A DNA stretch of 64,000 nucleotides from Gaiellasilicea sp033857955. Lineage in GTDB: Bacteria; Actinomycetota; Thermoleophilia; Gaiellales; Gaiellaceae. The translations under genes and the position numbers were made by a program. Under the pieces are notes generated by a model, which saw only the letters and a program-made list of their open reading frames with translations, made no database searches and was not told the origin of the DNA. The DNA is taken from positions 1 to 64,000 of the forward strand of contig JAWVCW010000023.1 in NCBI GenBank assembly GCA_033857955.1, read 5' to 3'. Of the stretch, positions 41,492-50,947 are shown in pieces (the stretch's first letter is position 1; the number at the start of each line of letters is the position of its first letter).

Positions 41492-43434
41492 TCGGCGCGC
41501 TCCTGCTTGCCGCGCTCGGCGCGGTTGCGTTCGGGGCGATCCTGGCGCTTGGCCGGCGCACATTCGTTTCCGGGCTCTGGACGCAAGCGGTGGGAGCGGC
41601 GGGAGTTGGGGTCGCCGGTTTCTGGGCGCTCGGGTCCGGTGACACGCTCGGGGCGGACTTCGCGAGCTCGTTTGATCTGCGCGTCGGCGTTGACGGGCTG
41701 AGCGGCTTCTTCTTGGGCACGCTCGGCGTGGTCGCGGCACCGGCGCTCGTGTTCTCGCTCCGGTATCTGGAACCCAGCCAGCGGGGACGGGCAACTTCTG
41801 CGCTCACGGCGGGTTTCTTCCTCGTGCTCGTGCTCGTGGTCTGCGCCCGTGATCCTCTGACCTTCCTCACGGGTTGGGAATTGATGACACTGCTCTCGGC
41901 CACCGTGATTCTCGTCGCACGCGGTGCGGACCGGTTGTCGCGGCAGACGGTGTTCAACTACCTCGCGGTCACCCACCTCGGAGGAGTTGGCACCTGGGTG
42001 GCAGTGCTGCTCCTTGCGGACGCGGACGCGTTCGGCGGCGCGGCGGCGATCAGCTCCGGTTCAGGGCTGCAGATCGCGATCGCGCTTGCCGCTCTCGTGG
42101 GGATGGGGACGAAGGCCGGCGTGATGCCGCTCCACGTCTGGCTCCCGCGCGCCCATCCGATCGCGCCGGCCCCGGTCTCTGCGCTGATGAGCGGCGTGAT
42201 GATCAAGGTTGCGCTGTACGGGCTCGTGCGCGTGCTCGTGGAGTGGGTCGGCGTGCTCCCGGTCTGGTTCGGCGTGCTCGTGCTCGCGGTTGGCGCGCTC
42301 TCCGCCGTCGGCGGTGTCGTCTATGCCCTCTTTCAGCACGATCTCAAGCGGCTACTGGCCCTGCACTCGATCGAGAACGTCGGGATCATCGTGCTCGGGC
42401 TCGGCGCCTGCCTGATCCTGCGCACCCGCGGCGCCGAAGCCTGGGCCGCATTCGCACTAGGTGCTGCGCTCCTGCATACCCTCAATCACGCCGTCTTCAA
42501 GTCGCTGCTCTTTCTCGGCGCGGGGGCGTTTGAGCGGGCCGTGGGGTCGCTCGAGCTCGACCGGGTCGGCGGCCTTCTGCGCCGGATGCCCTGGACGGCG
42601 GGCGCCTTCCTGGTCGGGGCGATGGCGATCGCCGGCCTGCCGCCGCTGAACGGCTTCGCCTCCGAGTGGCTGACGCTGCAGGCGCTGCTGCACGTAGCCG
42701 CCTACGGGCACATCGGGGACGGGCTCGCCGGCGCGATCGCCCTCGCAGCCCTCGCTGCGACCGCCGCCCTTGCCCTCTTCTGCTTCGTCAAGGTCGTCGG
42801 CCTGGTGTTACTCGGTCCGCCGCGGACTACAGGGGCTGCGGCGGCGAAAGAGGCGCCGCTGGCTATGCGAGCGGCACTCGTCGTCCTCGCCGGCGTCTGC
42901 GTTGTGCTTGGGGTGGTCCCCGGTGTGCTCTTCAGCCCTCTCGTCGGGCTCGCGCCCTGGTCGACCGGCGTGCCCACCCAACCTGGGCTCGAGCTTCCGG
43001 GCACAGGCTCACTCCCGGCGGTCTGGATCGCGGTCGTGCTCGTCGCACTGACGGGCGTCCTGTCGCTGCTGCGCGGGAACCGAAGCGCGGCTCCCGCGCC
43101 GGCCTGGGCGTCCGGCCAGCGTCTCGAGCCTGCGCTGCTCTGGACGAGCACCGGCTTCACCAAGCCGCTGCGTCTCGTGCTCGAGCTCGTGCTGCGCCCG
43201 CAGCGGGAGATCACGGTGCGAAGCGAGGGCGGCGTTCTACAGGAGGTCTCGTACTCCGGCCACGTGCCGCAGTTGATCGACGATCACCTCTACGCGCCGC
43301 TCGAGCGCGTGTCGCTCGCCGCCGCCGCCCAGGCGCGCCGGCTGCAGAGCGGAAGCCTCGGCACCTACGTCGTCTATCTCGCCGGGCTCGTCCTCGTGCT
43401 CCTCGCCGTCGCGCGCCTGGGGTGGATCGGATGA
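41488..43434 (+). CDS. HyfB-like proton-conducting membrane subunit
   Basis: A 648-residue protein with about fourteen or more helices of the NuoL/MrpA/HyfB family. Antiporter-like motifs are clear: LTFLTGWELMTLLSATVILVARG, VGMGTKAGVMPLHVWLPRAHPIAPAPVSALMSGVMIKVALYG (with the functional Lys residues) and KRLLALHSIENVGIIVLG. It would couple electron transfer to proton or sodium movement. It is the first structural gene of the B-C-E-F-G-I order typical of hydrogenase-4 operons. Confidence 0.88.
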   Translation: MIGALLLAALGAVAFGAILALGRRTFVSGLWTQAVGAAGVGVAGFWALGSGDTLGADFASSFDLRVGVDGLSGFFLGTLGVVAAPALVFSLRYLEPSQRGRATSALTAGFFLVLVLVVCARDPLTFLTGWELMTLLSATVILVARGADRLSRQTVFNYLAVTHLGGVGTWVAVLLLADADAFGGAAAISSGSGLQIAIALAALVGMGTKAGVMPLHVWLPRAHPIAPAPVSALMSGVMIKVALYGLVRVLVEWVGVLPVWFGVLVLAVGALSAVGGVVYALFQHDLKRLLALHSIENVGIIVLGLGACLILRTRGAEAWAAFALGAALLHTLNHAVFKSLLFLGAGAFERAVGSLELDRVGGLLRRMPWTAGAFLVGAMAIAGLPPLNGFASEWLTLQALLHVAAYGHIGDGLAGAIALAALAATAALALFCFVKVVGLVLLGPPRTTGAAAAKEAPLAMRAALVVLAGVCVVLGVVPGVLFSPLVGLAPWSTGVPTQPGLELPGTGSLPAVWIAVVLVALTGVLSLLRGNRSAAPAPAWASGQRLEPALLWTSTGFTKPLRLVLELVLRPQREITVRSEGGVLQEVSYSGHVPQLIDDHLYAPLERVSLAAAAQARRLQSGSLGTYVVYLAGLVLVLLAVARLGWIG

Positions 43435-44357
43435 GCGGTGCGACGGCCGTTGCGGGCGCGGTCCAGATCGTCGGTGGCATCGCGCTTGCACCGCTGCTGC
43501 CGGGGTTCGTGCAGCACTGGAAGGCACGGCTGCAGGGCCGGCGCGGGCCGACTCCGTTGCAGCCCTACCGAGAGCTGCGGCGGCTGTGGGGAAAGAGCAC
43601 CGTTGCCCCTGAAGGAGCGAGTGTCCTCTACCGCCTCGCTCCGGCGGTCGTCGGCGCGGCCGTCACGGCAGCCGTTCTCGTCGTCCCTGTGGCGGCCGTT
43701 GCTCCGAGCTGGGGCATCGGCCACGACGCGCTTCTGCTCGTCGGGCTGCTCGCTCTGGCGCGGTTCGCCGTTGTCACCGCTGCCTGGGATGTCGGCAGCG
43801 GGTTCTCGCTGATCGGCGCGAGCCGTGACCTCACACTGTCGATCTTCGTCGAGGCAACGCTCGTGCTCTCGCTCGCCGTCGCGGCGCTCGTCGCCGGAAC
43901 GGCCGATCTACGCGGCGTCGTCGCAGCGACGGCCGGCACGGATGTCTGGACCAGCCCCGCGCTGGCGCTCGGCGCACTCGCCTTTGCGCTCGTCGCCGTC
44001 GCCGAGACAGGCCGGCAACCGGTCGACAGCCCCGACACGCACCTCGAGCTGACCATGATCCACGAAGGCCCGCTGCTCGAGTACGCAGGCCGCGACCTCG
44101 CCTACCTGCAATGGGCTGCCGCGGCGCGTCACTGGCTCGTGCTCGTACTCGCCGCACAGGTCTTCCTGCCCCATCCCAGCGACGTGTGGCTCCAGTTCGC
44201 CGTCTTGCCCGTCGTGCTCGTCGTGCTGTGCGCGGCGCTCGCGCTCGTCGAGACGCTGGTGGCGAAGATGCGCATCCTGCTCGTGCCCCGGCTCCTCGCT
44301 GCAGGCGCAGCCGCGGCACTGCTCGGAGTCGCATCCTGGCTCGTGAGCTCATCGTGA
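43431..44357 (+). CDS. HyfC-like (NuoH-related) membrane subunit
   Basis: A 308-residue membrane protein of the respiratory complex I subunit 1 family. GRRGPTPLQPYRELRRLWGKSTVAPEGAS and ALVAVAETGRQPVDSPDTHLELTMIHEGPLLEYAGRDLAY are the conserved loops that contact the quinone/hydrogenase module. About eight helices. The ATG overlaps the previous stop. Confidence 0.88.
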   Translation: MSGATAVAGAVQIVGGIALAPLLPGFVQHWKARLQGRRGPTPLQPYRELRRLWGKSTVAPEGASVLYRLAPAVVGAAVTAAVLVVPVAAVAPSWGIGHDALLLVGLLALARFAVVTAAWDVGSGFSLIGASRDLTLSIFVEATLVLSLAVAALVAGTADLRGVVAATAGTDVWTSPALALGALAFALVAVAETGRQPVDSPDTHLELTMIHEGPLLEYAGRDLAYLQWAAAARHWLVLVLAAQVFLPHPSDVWLQFAVLPVVLVVLCAALALVETLVAKMRILLVPRLLAAGAAAALLGVASWLVSSS

Positions 44358-44965
44358 GCTCGGCGCTGATCTGGACCCTCGTTGGGCTCGGGCTTGGTGT
44401 CCTCGTCGTCCGTCGGCGCTCGCTAGCGGTCGCGCTCGTGACCGCTCAAGCGCTCGTCCTGGTGGGTGTTGCGCTCGACGAAGCGGAGAGCGGCGGCGAC
44501 GTGCTCGCCGCCGGCGCGCTCGCGGTTCGCGCGATTGTCCTGGCCGGGCTCTTCCTCCTGCTCGTCTCGCGCACCCGAGCGGTGCGACCGGTGCGGGCGC
44601 GAGTGGCCCCGCTCGCCCGCGCTGGAGTCGCCGTCGCCTTTGCCCTGGCGTTGACCTGGCTCGTGCCGGCGATCGGGCTCGTCTCGCGCGATGCCGAGCG
44701 CGGGGTGCTCGCGCTCGTCGCCTTCGGCATTTCCACGGCGGCGCTCCGGCGCGCGACGCTGTTCCAGATCATCGGCATCGTCCTCGTCGAGAACGCGCTC
44801 GCGCTCGCAGCGCTGCAGCTGCCCGGCGGTGCCTCGGTCGCGATCGAGCTCGGCGTCGCCCTCGATCTGATCCTCGTCACCGTGGTCGCGGTCGTCTTCT
44901 ACGAGCGGATCTTCGCGGCGTTCGGCACGGCCGACAGCGCGGCCCTGAGGGCACTGCGTGACTAG
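44354..44965 (+). CDS. HyfE-like membrane subunit
   Basis: A 203-residue protein with about six helices and short loops (ALIWTLVGLGLGVLVVRRRSLAVALVTAQALVLV; LFQIIGIVLVENALALAALQLPGG). The segment QIIGIVLVENALALA matches the NuoK-like/HyfE family signature (Glu inside a helix). GTG start overlaps the HyfC-like stop (GTGA). Confidence 0.82.
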   Translation: MSSALIWTLVGLGLGVLVVRRRSLAVALVTAQALVLVGVALDEAESGGDVLAAGALAVRAIVLAGLFLLLVSRTRAVRPVRARVAPLARAGVAVAFALALTWLVPAIGLVSRDAERGVLALVAFGISTAALRRATLFQIIGIVLVENALALAALQLPGGASVAIELGVALDLILVTVVAVVFYERIFAAFGTADSAALRALRD

Positions 44966-46421
44966 CCGTGAATACCCTGCGCTGGCCCTGATCGCCCTCC
45001 CGGCGCTCGCGACCGTGCTCCTCCTGTTCGCTCCGACCAGCCTGGTTCAGGGGCTCGCCCGCTTGGCGGCCTTGCCGACCGCGGCACTTGCGCTGACGCT
45101 GACGGTGCTCGCCCTGCATGCGTCCGCCGAGCCGGTGATCGGCGACTGGCTGGTCGTCGACGTCGCCGGCGGGCTCCTCGTCGGCGTGATCGGTGTCGTT
45201 GGCCTGGCGAGCGTCCTCGTCTCACCGGCCTACCTCGGCGCCGGCACCGACTCGCTCGTGTCGCCCGAGCGCAGGCAAAGGATCTACTACGCCACTCTCT
45301 ACCTCTTCTGGGCGATCCTGCTCGCTGTTCCTCTCGTCGGCAACCTGGGCGCAGCCTGGCTCCTCGTCGAGGCGACGACTGCCGCGTCTGCGCTGCTCGT
45401 CGGCTTCAGCGGCCACGCGCGCGCGCTCGAGGCGGGCTGGAAATACCTCGTCCTGACTTCGCTCGGCCTCGGCGTCGCGTTGCTCGGGATCGTGATGCTC
45501 GCGGCCGGCATTCCCACTGCTGGGCTCGGCGGTCTCTCCTGGCAGGCGCTCTCGACCTACTCCAGCGGGAGCGAGACCGCCCTGATCGCCTACCTGCTGC
45601 TGCTTGCAGGGCTTGCGGCGAAGATCGGCTGGGCGCCGGTGCACAACTGGCTGCCCGACGCGCACTCGGAGGCACCGCCACCGGTATCCGCGCTTCTTTC
45701 CGCCGCGCTCCTGCCAGCCGTTCTCCTCGTCGCATGGCGTTCTCAGCACGCGCTCGCGCCGGTGGTCGGGGAGCACACAGCGCAGACCGTCTTGATCGTC
45801 TTCGGTCTCGCTTCGCTTACGGTTGCGGTGCCGTTCCTCTGGCGCTCCCTGCCCTGGAAGCGGCTCCTTGCCTACTCCAGCCTCGAGCACATGGGCGTGA
45901 TCGCACTCGGAATCGCATTCGGAACACCGCTCGCGCTTGCAGGTGTCGCCATCCACATCGTCGCTCACGCCGTCGCCAAGGCGCTCGGGTTCTATGCGGC
46001 GACGCCGCTTCTCAGTCACGACCCTCTGGCAGGCGAGCATGCCGTCACGGGAATCGGTCGCAGCAAGCCCGCGCTTGGGACGACGATGGGGATCTCCCTC
46101 GCCGCGCTCGCCGGCCTACCGCCCTCGCCACTCTTCGTCAGCGAGGTGCTGATCGTCGCCGGCGGCTTCCAGGCCGGACACCCCTGGGCAGCAAGCGCCA
46201 CTGCGCTCCTGCTCGCACTCGGCTTCCTCGGCCTCGCTCACGCCCTGATCGAGACCACCGCCGGCGACAGCCCTCCGCGCCGGCAGGGGTCGATCGCCGG
46301 CCTGCGCGGCGTGACCGCACTCACCTGCGTTTCCGTCGTCCTGCTGCTGAGCCTCGTCGCCGCGGCCGTCGTGCTCCCCGGCTCGGATCTCGTCGACGCG
46401 CTCGTGCGAGGTCTGTCATGA
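44958..46421 (+). CDS. HyfF-like proton-conducting membrane subunit
   Basis: A 487-residue antiporter-like subunit (LLLLAGLAAKIGWAPVHNWLPDAHSEAPPPVSALLSAALLPAVLL; WKRLLAYSSLEHMGVIALGIAFG). It is a second NuoL/M-type proton path and differs from HyfB by its shorter C-terminus. It overlaps its neighbours at both ends. Confidence 0.88.
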   Translation: MTSREYPALALIALPALATVLLLFAPTSLVQGLARLAALPTAALALTLTVLALHASAEPVIGDWLVVDVAGGLLVGVIGVVGLASVLVSPAYLGAGTDSLVSPERRQRIYYATLYLFWAILLAVPLVGNLGAAWLLVEATTAASALLVGFSGHARALEAGWKYLVLTSLGLGVALLGIVMLAAGIPTAGLGGLSWQALSTYSSGSETALIAYLLLLAGLAAKIGWAPVHNWLPDAHSEAPPPVSALLSAALLPAVLLVAWRSQHALAPVVGEHTAQTVLIVFGLASLTVAVPFLWRSLPWKRLLAYSSLEHMGVIALGIAFGTPLALAGVAIHIVAHAVAKALGFYAATPLLSHDPLAGEHAVTGIGRSKPALGTTMGISLAALAGLPPSPLFVSEVLIVAGGFQAGHPWAASATALLLALGFLGLAHALIETTAGDSPPRRQGSIAGLRGVTALTCVSVVLLLSLVAAAVVLPGSDLVDALVRGLS

Positions 46422-47812
46422 CGATCCCGGCCGTTGAGTCCTACCGAGAGCGGGTCGGCGCCGCACTTGCCGGCGGCTCCCGCTTCGCCGGCCTGCATGC
46501 CACCTCGGACGGGTCGCACGTCCGCACGCTGCTCGCCGATCCGGATGGATCGACCCGTCTGGAGACCGTCGCCCCCGAGAGAGGAGTCGTCCCCTCGATC
46601 GTCGACCTCGCGCCCGCCGCCGGCTGGGACGAGCGAGAGGCCCACGACCTACAGGGGATCCGCTTCGCCGGCCACGAACCGCTGCGGCTGCTCGTCAACC
46701 ACGATCCGGCGCTAGAGCGCTGGGTGCCGGTTCGCGGTGACGACGTGTACCAGCTCGCCGTCGGGCCGGTCCACGCCGGCATCATCGAGTCGGGCCACTT
46801 TCGCTTCCATCTCGTCGGCGACCGCATCCTCCACCTCGACGCACAACTCTTTTACAAGCACCGCGGCCTCGAGCGCGCCGCGGAAGGGAAGACTTTCGAC
46901 GAGGGACTCGCCTATGTCTCGCGTGCCTGCGCCGCGTGCAACGTGGCGAACGGCGTCTCGTACGCGAGTGCTTGCGAGGAGGCGCTCGGACTGGCGCCGA
47001 CCGCCGAGCTCCGCCGCGCCCGCACGATCCTGCTCGAGCTCGAGCGGGCGTGGAGCCACCTGAACGACATCGCCGCGATCTGCGCAGGCGTAAGTCTCGC
47101 CGCCGGCAACAACAGCTTCGCGGCGCTCACGGAGCGTGCACGCCGGCTGAATGTTGTCCTGACCGGACACCGTTTCCTCTTCCACACGATCCGCGTCGGC
47201 GGCAGTGAGCTCGCGCTCGACGAGGAACAGACCCAAGTCGCGCGCGAGGAGCTTGCCTCCATCAACGCAGCGGCACGTCGCGGCTGGCGCGAGCTCCTCT
47301 TCAATACCTCCTTCCAGGATCGCCTCCCCGACATCGGCGTCGTCAGCGCCACTCACGCCGAGCGGTTGGGCGCCGTCGGGCCTGGCGCCCGTGCCGCCGG
47401 GCTCGCCCAGGATCTGCGTGCGGACAGCCCGCTCCTCTCCTACGAGGGCTTCTCCGCCGTCGTCCCCGAGCGAGCGGCGGGTGACGTGCAGGCGCGGCTC
47501 GAGCAGCGTGCGCTCGAGCTCTGGCAGACGTTCGAAATCCTCGACGGGCTGCTTGAGCGCCCGATCCGGCCCGCGGTGGCCGAGGCCGGCGGAGAGGAGC
47601 ATCCGATCGGCGTCGGCAGGGTCGAAAGCCCGCGCGGGGCCACCAGTTGCGTCGTCGAACGCCGCGACGACCGGATCGAACGTCTGCGCCTTCGCACCGG
47701 CTCCTACGCGAACTGGCCGGTCGTCGCCTACGCCGCAACCGACAACCTACTCCCGGACTTCCCGTTGATCAACAAGAGCTTCGAGCTCTGCTACGCCTGC
47801 GTGGATCGCTGA
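46418..47812 (+). CDS. HyfG-like large subunit (fused NuoC/NuoD-type), atypical NiFe motifs
   Basis: A 464-residue protein that joins a NuoC-like N-terminal domain (AGWDEREAHDLQGIRFAGHEPLRLLVN) to a NuoD/hydrogenase large-subunit domain (HFRFHLVGDRILHLDAQLFYKHRGLERAAEGK). Four cysteines occur at hydrogenase positions: C171 and C174 (RACAACNVANG) and C458 and C461 (ELCYACVDR). In standard [NiFe] enzymes these motifs are RxCGxCxxxH and DPCxxCxxH/R; here the Gly and His of the first and the Asp-Pro of the second are changed. Complex I NuoD has no such cysteines. It may be a divergent group 4 hydrogenase or a hydrogenase-related oxidoreductase. Confidence 0.85.
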   Translation: MTIPAVESYRERVGAALAGGSRFAGLHATSDGSHVRTLLADPDGSTRLETVAPERGVVPSIVDLAPAAGWDEREAHDLQGIRFAGHEPLRLLVNHDPALERWVPVRGDDVYQLAVGPVHAGIIESGHFRFHLVGDRILHLDAQLFYKHRGLERAAEGKTFDEGLAYVSRACAACNVANGVSYASACEEALGLAPTAELRRARTILLELERAWSHLNDIAAICAGVSLAAGNNSFAALTERARRLNVVLTGHRFLFHTIRVGGSELALDEEQTQVAREELASINAAARRGWRELLFNTSFQDRLPDIGVVSATHAERLGAVGPGARAAGLAQDLRADSPLLSYEGFSAVVPERAAGDVQARLEQRALELWQTFEILDGLLERPIRPAVAEAGGEEHPIGVGRVESPRGATSCVVERRDDRIERLRLRTGSYANWPVVAYAATDNLLPDFPLINKSFELCYACVDR

Positions 47813-48315
47813 TGCTGACCCTGCTCCGCGACCTTCGCCGGCTCCGCAAGACCATCGGTCTGCCGCAGCCGCGACGAGGTCGCAGCCTCGCTATCCGCCA
47901 CGTCGACGCGGGCTCGTGCAACGGCTGCGAGCATGAGCTCACCCAACTCGCGAGCCCCTACTACGACCTGCAGCGCCTCGGCCTCGGCGTAGTCGCCTCC
48001 CCCCGCCACGCCGACGTGCTTCTCGTGGCAGGTGCCGTGACGAGCCGCATGCGCGAGCCGCTTCTGATCGCCTACGCCGCCATGCCCAAACCGCGGCGGG
48101 TCGTGGCGCTCGGCGACTGCGCGCTCGGCTGCAACCTCCTCGGCAACACGGATGACCTCATCGGGCCCGTCGAAGCGATCCTCCCGGTCGACCTTCGCAT
48201 CCCCGGCTGCCCTCCGACGCCCGAGGCGATCGCCGAGGCGATCATCGGTCTCATCGACGGAAGCCCGCTCGCGCCGACGACGACCACGGTTTCGTCGACC
48301 TCCGGATCGAGCTGA
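47812..48315 (+). CDS. HyfI-like small subunit (NuoB-type, 4Fe-4S)
   Basis: A 167-residue protein with the four-cysteine set of the proximal cluster: C36 and C39 (SCNGCEHEL), C103 (GDCALGC) and C133 (PGCPP). It passes electrons to or from the large subunit active site. It overlaps the HyfG-like gene by one base. No HyfA/HyfH ferredoxin-type subunit and no hydrogenase maturation genes follow; the operon appears to end here. Confidence 0.88.
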   Translation: MLTLLRDLRRLRKTIGLPQPRRGRSLAIRHVDAGSCNGCEHELTQLASPYYDLQRLGLGVVASPRHADVLLVAGAVTSRMREPLLIAYAAMPKPRRVVALGDCALGCNLLGNTDDLIGPVEAILPVDLRIPGCPPTPEAIAEAIIGLIDGSPLAPTTTTVSSTSGSS

Positions 48316-48512
48316 CGCGACCACGGCCCGCGGCGAGGGTGCTCGCGGAAGAGGAACGACGAATCGAGCTGCGAAGCGACCGAGATCCTCAGCTCTCGAG
48401 ACGATCAAGGTCGAGCACTCAGCTTCGCGGCGTTGCTGAAGTGCAATGAGTAGTTCTGCGCAGCGTCGAGCGGCCTGCGCGACGCCGCCTGCAACTACAC
48501 CGCGGCGGGCGG

Positions 48513-49490
48513 CTAATCCGAGACGGCCAGCACGGCTGCGCCGCGCACGGCGCCGCGGCGCAGCCGATCGAGTGCGTCCTCGGCCGCCGAGAGCGGGAAC
48601 ACCTCTACGGCCGTCTTCACTGGGTGCGCGCGAACAGCCCGGAACAGCTGGTGGCCGTCCTCCCGCGTCAGGTTGGCTACCGACCGAACGACACGCTCTC
48701 CCCAGAGCAACTCGTAGGGAAAGGACGGAATCGCGGTCATGTGGATCCCGGCGCACACCACGCTGCCGCCCTTGCGCACCGCCGCAAGCGCCTCCGGGAC
48801 GAGTTCTCCCGCAGGTGCGAAGATGATTGCGGCATCGAGCTCCTCGGGCCGTTGGCCGACCGCTCCTGCCCACTCGGCGCCGAGCGTGCGCGCCAGTGAC
48901 TGCGCGTCGTCGTCGCCCTGCCGCGTGAACGCGAAGACGCGGCGGCCTTCATGAATCGCGATCTGCGCGATGATGTGCGCCGCGGCGCCGAAGCCGTACA
49001 GGCCGAGACACTCGCCGTCGCCGGCGGCGCGTAGCGCGCGAAAGCCGATGAGCCCCGCACAGAGCAGGGGCGCGAGGTCCTCGTCGCGCGGCCCTTCGGG
49101 AAGCGGGAAGCAGTAACGGGCGTCGGCCACGACCTCCTCGGCGTAGCCGCCGTCAAGGGTGTAACCGGTGAAGAGGGCGCGGTCGCACAGGTTCTCCCGT
49201 CCAGCGAGGCAATAGCTGCATTCGCCGCATGTCCACCCTAGCCAGGGGACGCCGACGCGCTCACCCCCGGCGAGCGCCGTATCTCCTTCCACCACGATCC
49301 CGACGATCTGGTGGCCCAGGATCAGTGGCACCTTGGGATCTCGCAACTCGCCGTCGCGGATATGGAGGTCGGTCCGGCACACACCGCATGCGCCGACTCG
49401 GATTCGCACCTGACCGGGACGAAGCGCCGGGCGCAGAACCTCGGCCTCCCGGAGCCTCCTCCTCGGAGCGTCAAGCACCATCGCCCGCAT
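48513..49490 (-). CDS. Zinc-dependent alcohol dehydrogenase
   Basis: A 325-residue MDR-family enzyme. The catalytic zinc site (GACGVCRTDLH, GHQIVG), the structural zinc loop (CGECSYCLAGRENLC: four Cys) and the nucleotide fold (LGLYGFGAAAHIIAQIAIHEG) are present. The loop GFGAAAH and the short length match the actinobacterial AdhP/AdhA-like subgroup. NAD(P) preference is not certain. It is transcribed alone, opposite to the Hyf-like operon. Confidence 0.88.
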   Translation of the reverse strand: MRAMVLDAPRRRLREAEVLRPALRPGQVRIRVGACGVCRTDLHIRDGELRDPKVPLILGHQIVGIVVEGDTALAGGERVGVPWLGWTCGECSYCLAGRENLCDRALFTGYTLDGGYAEEVVADARYCFPLPEGPRDEDLAPLLCAGLIGFRALRAAGDGECLGLYGFGAAAHIIAQIAIHEGRRVFAFTRQGDDDAQSLARTLGAEWAGAVGQRPEELDAAIIFAPAGELVPEALAAVRKGGSVVCAGIHMTAIPSFPYELLWGERVVRSVANLTREDGHQLFRAVRAHPVKTAVEVFPLSAAEDALDRLRRGAVRGAAVLAVSD

Positions 49491-49500
49491 GAGCGAATGT

Positions 49501-49612
49501 TCACACGTGCGCGGGTACCGGCGCCAGCACGCGCTGGGTGAGCTCGACGAGCCGGTTCGAGTCCTCCATTCGCTTGTCGTACCAGGCGACCTTCGCCTGC
49601 GTGCCGTCGATA
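49501..49612 (-). pseudogene. Possible C-terminal gene remnant
   Basis: A short frame ending in TGA reads IDGTQAKVAWYDKRMEDSNRLVELTQRVL..., which looks like an authentic helical protein tail. No start or upstream domain remains in the 150 bases before it. The parent family is not recognised. Confidence 0.3.
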
Positions 49613-49758
49613 GACCCCTGACACCGTCTGCGCGTACGACGTTCCCTCTCGGTTTGGCTGACTGAGGTCGGAGTCGTCACCGAACCTCGGCAAACGATGC
49701 TGGTGGGCGTTGGCGTTCATCGCGGCCTTGTCGAGGCGGTGGCCGGCCGGCGTCGGTT

Positions 49759-50163
49759 CTAGTGCAGCTGCGCGGCGGCGGCGCGGGGGCCGGTCGGCAG
49801 CCCGACCAGGCTCTCGTAGTCGCTGCCTAGCTGGGCCAGCACTTGCCGCATCTCGCCTTCGCTGACCGCTTCGTTCAGCACTGCGAAGACGGCCTTGATC
49901 GCGGGCGCGGCTTGGTCGTTGGCCAGCGGCACGACGCGCGCGACGCGGCGCTTGAACTCGGCCGGATCGAAGCGGCACGGCTCGGCCTCGTGCGGCAGGC
50001 AGGCGGCCAGGGGGTCCGGAAGCTGGGCCGCGAGATCGTCGGCCTCCCCCGGCGAGATGCGGGTGCTCAAGGTCACCAGGGTCGCCCGCACGACGAGCTC
50101 CGCGTGGTCGCGGTCGAAGCCGGTCAACTCCCGCACACGGCGCAAGAACTGTCCAGAGTCCAC
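49759..50163 (-). CDS. DUF2267-family protein
   Basis: A 134-residue protein of repeated helical hairpins: GQFLRRVRELTGFDRDHAELVVRATLVTLSTRISPGEADDLAAQLPDPLAACL and AAPAIKAVFAVLNEAVSEGEMRQVLAQLGSDYESL. This is the DUF2267 pattern, found in many stress-related loci, of unknown biochemical role. The GTG start has GAGGAGGAGAG upstream. It is divergent from the phosphoribosyltransferase gene. A decayed relative of its C-terminus seems to lie near 57.7 kb. Confidence 0.8.
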   Translation of the reverse strand: MDSGQFLRRVRELTGFDRDHAELVVRATLVTLSTRISPGEADDLAAQLPDPLAACLPHEAEPCRFDPAEFKRRVARVVPLANDQAAPAIKAVFAVLNEAVSEGEMRQVLAQLGSDYESLVGLPTGPRAAAAQLH

Positions 50164-50281
50164 GGCTCTCCTCCTCGTATCGAAGTCGGACCGCTGGTAC
50201 CCATAACGCCGCCGGCTAATCCGGCTCCGACGCGCCGCTCGGCGGCCGTTTAGCCCTCGCGCTGTTGGGAAGCGCCTTGGT

Positions 50282-50947
50282 GTGGAGACGAGACGCTTCC
50301 GTGACCGGAAGCAAGCGGGGCGGCTGCTCGCTGAACGTCTGCGCAAGTACGCCGCCAGGGACGACGTCGTCGTCCTCGCGTTGCCTCGCGGCGGCGTGCC
50401 TGTGGGCTATGAGGTCGCGAAGGAGCTCGGTGCCCCACTTGGCCTTCTGCTCGTCCGGAAGGTCGGTGTGCCGGGGCACGAGGAGCTGGCGATGGGCGCA
50501 ATCGCCACCGGCGGCCTGCTGGTGCTCGACGACCAGCTCGTGCGAGCGCTTGGGATCGACGAGTCCCAGCTCCAGCGCGCGGTCGCCGCCGAGGCGCGCG
50601 AGCTCGAGCGGCGCGCGGCCGCGTACAACGGCAACCGCAATCCGCCTCAGCTCGAGGGCAAGACCGTGATCCTCGTCGACGACGGCCTGGCGACGGGCTC
50701 GACGATGCGAGCCGCGGCGCTCACCGTCCGCCAGCTGAATCCGGCGCGGATCGTCGTGGCCGTCCCGGTCGCGTCTGCGGAGACGTGCCAGGAGTTCGAG
50801 GACGTCGTCGACGAGATCCTCTGCGAGGTGACGCCGCAACCGTTCCGGGCAGTGGGGCTCTGGTACGACGACTTCTCGCAGACGAGCGACGACGAAGTGC
50901 GCGAGCTCCTGGCGCGCGCGGCCGGCGAGGTCGGGAAGCCGGAATGA
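50282..50947 (+). CDS. Phosphoribosyltransferase-family protein
   Basis: A 221-residue type I PRTase-fold protein. The PRPP motif VILVDDGLATGSTMRAAALTV and the N-terminal VVVLALPRGGVPVGYEVAKELGAPL loop are clear. Members of this subgroup commonly sit next to dienelactone hydrolase- and erythromycin esterase-like genes, as here, and sometimes are fused to them. The acceptor base is unknown. The GTG lies 118 bases from the divergent DUF2267 start. The stop overlaps the next gene by four bases. Confidence 0.85.
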   Translation: METRRFRDRKQAGRLLAERLRKYAARDDVVVLALPRGGVPVGYEVAKELGAPLGLLLVRKVGVPGHEELAMGAIATGGLLVLDDQLVRALGIDESQLQRAVAAEARELERRAAAYNGNRNPPQLEGKTVILVDDGLATGSTMRAAALTVRQLNPARIVVAVPVASAETCQEFEDVVDEILCEVTPQPFRAVGLWYDDFSQTSDDEVRELLARAAGEVGKPE

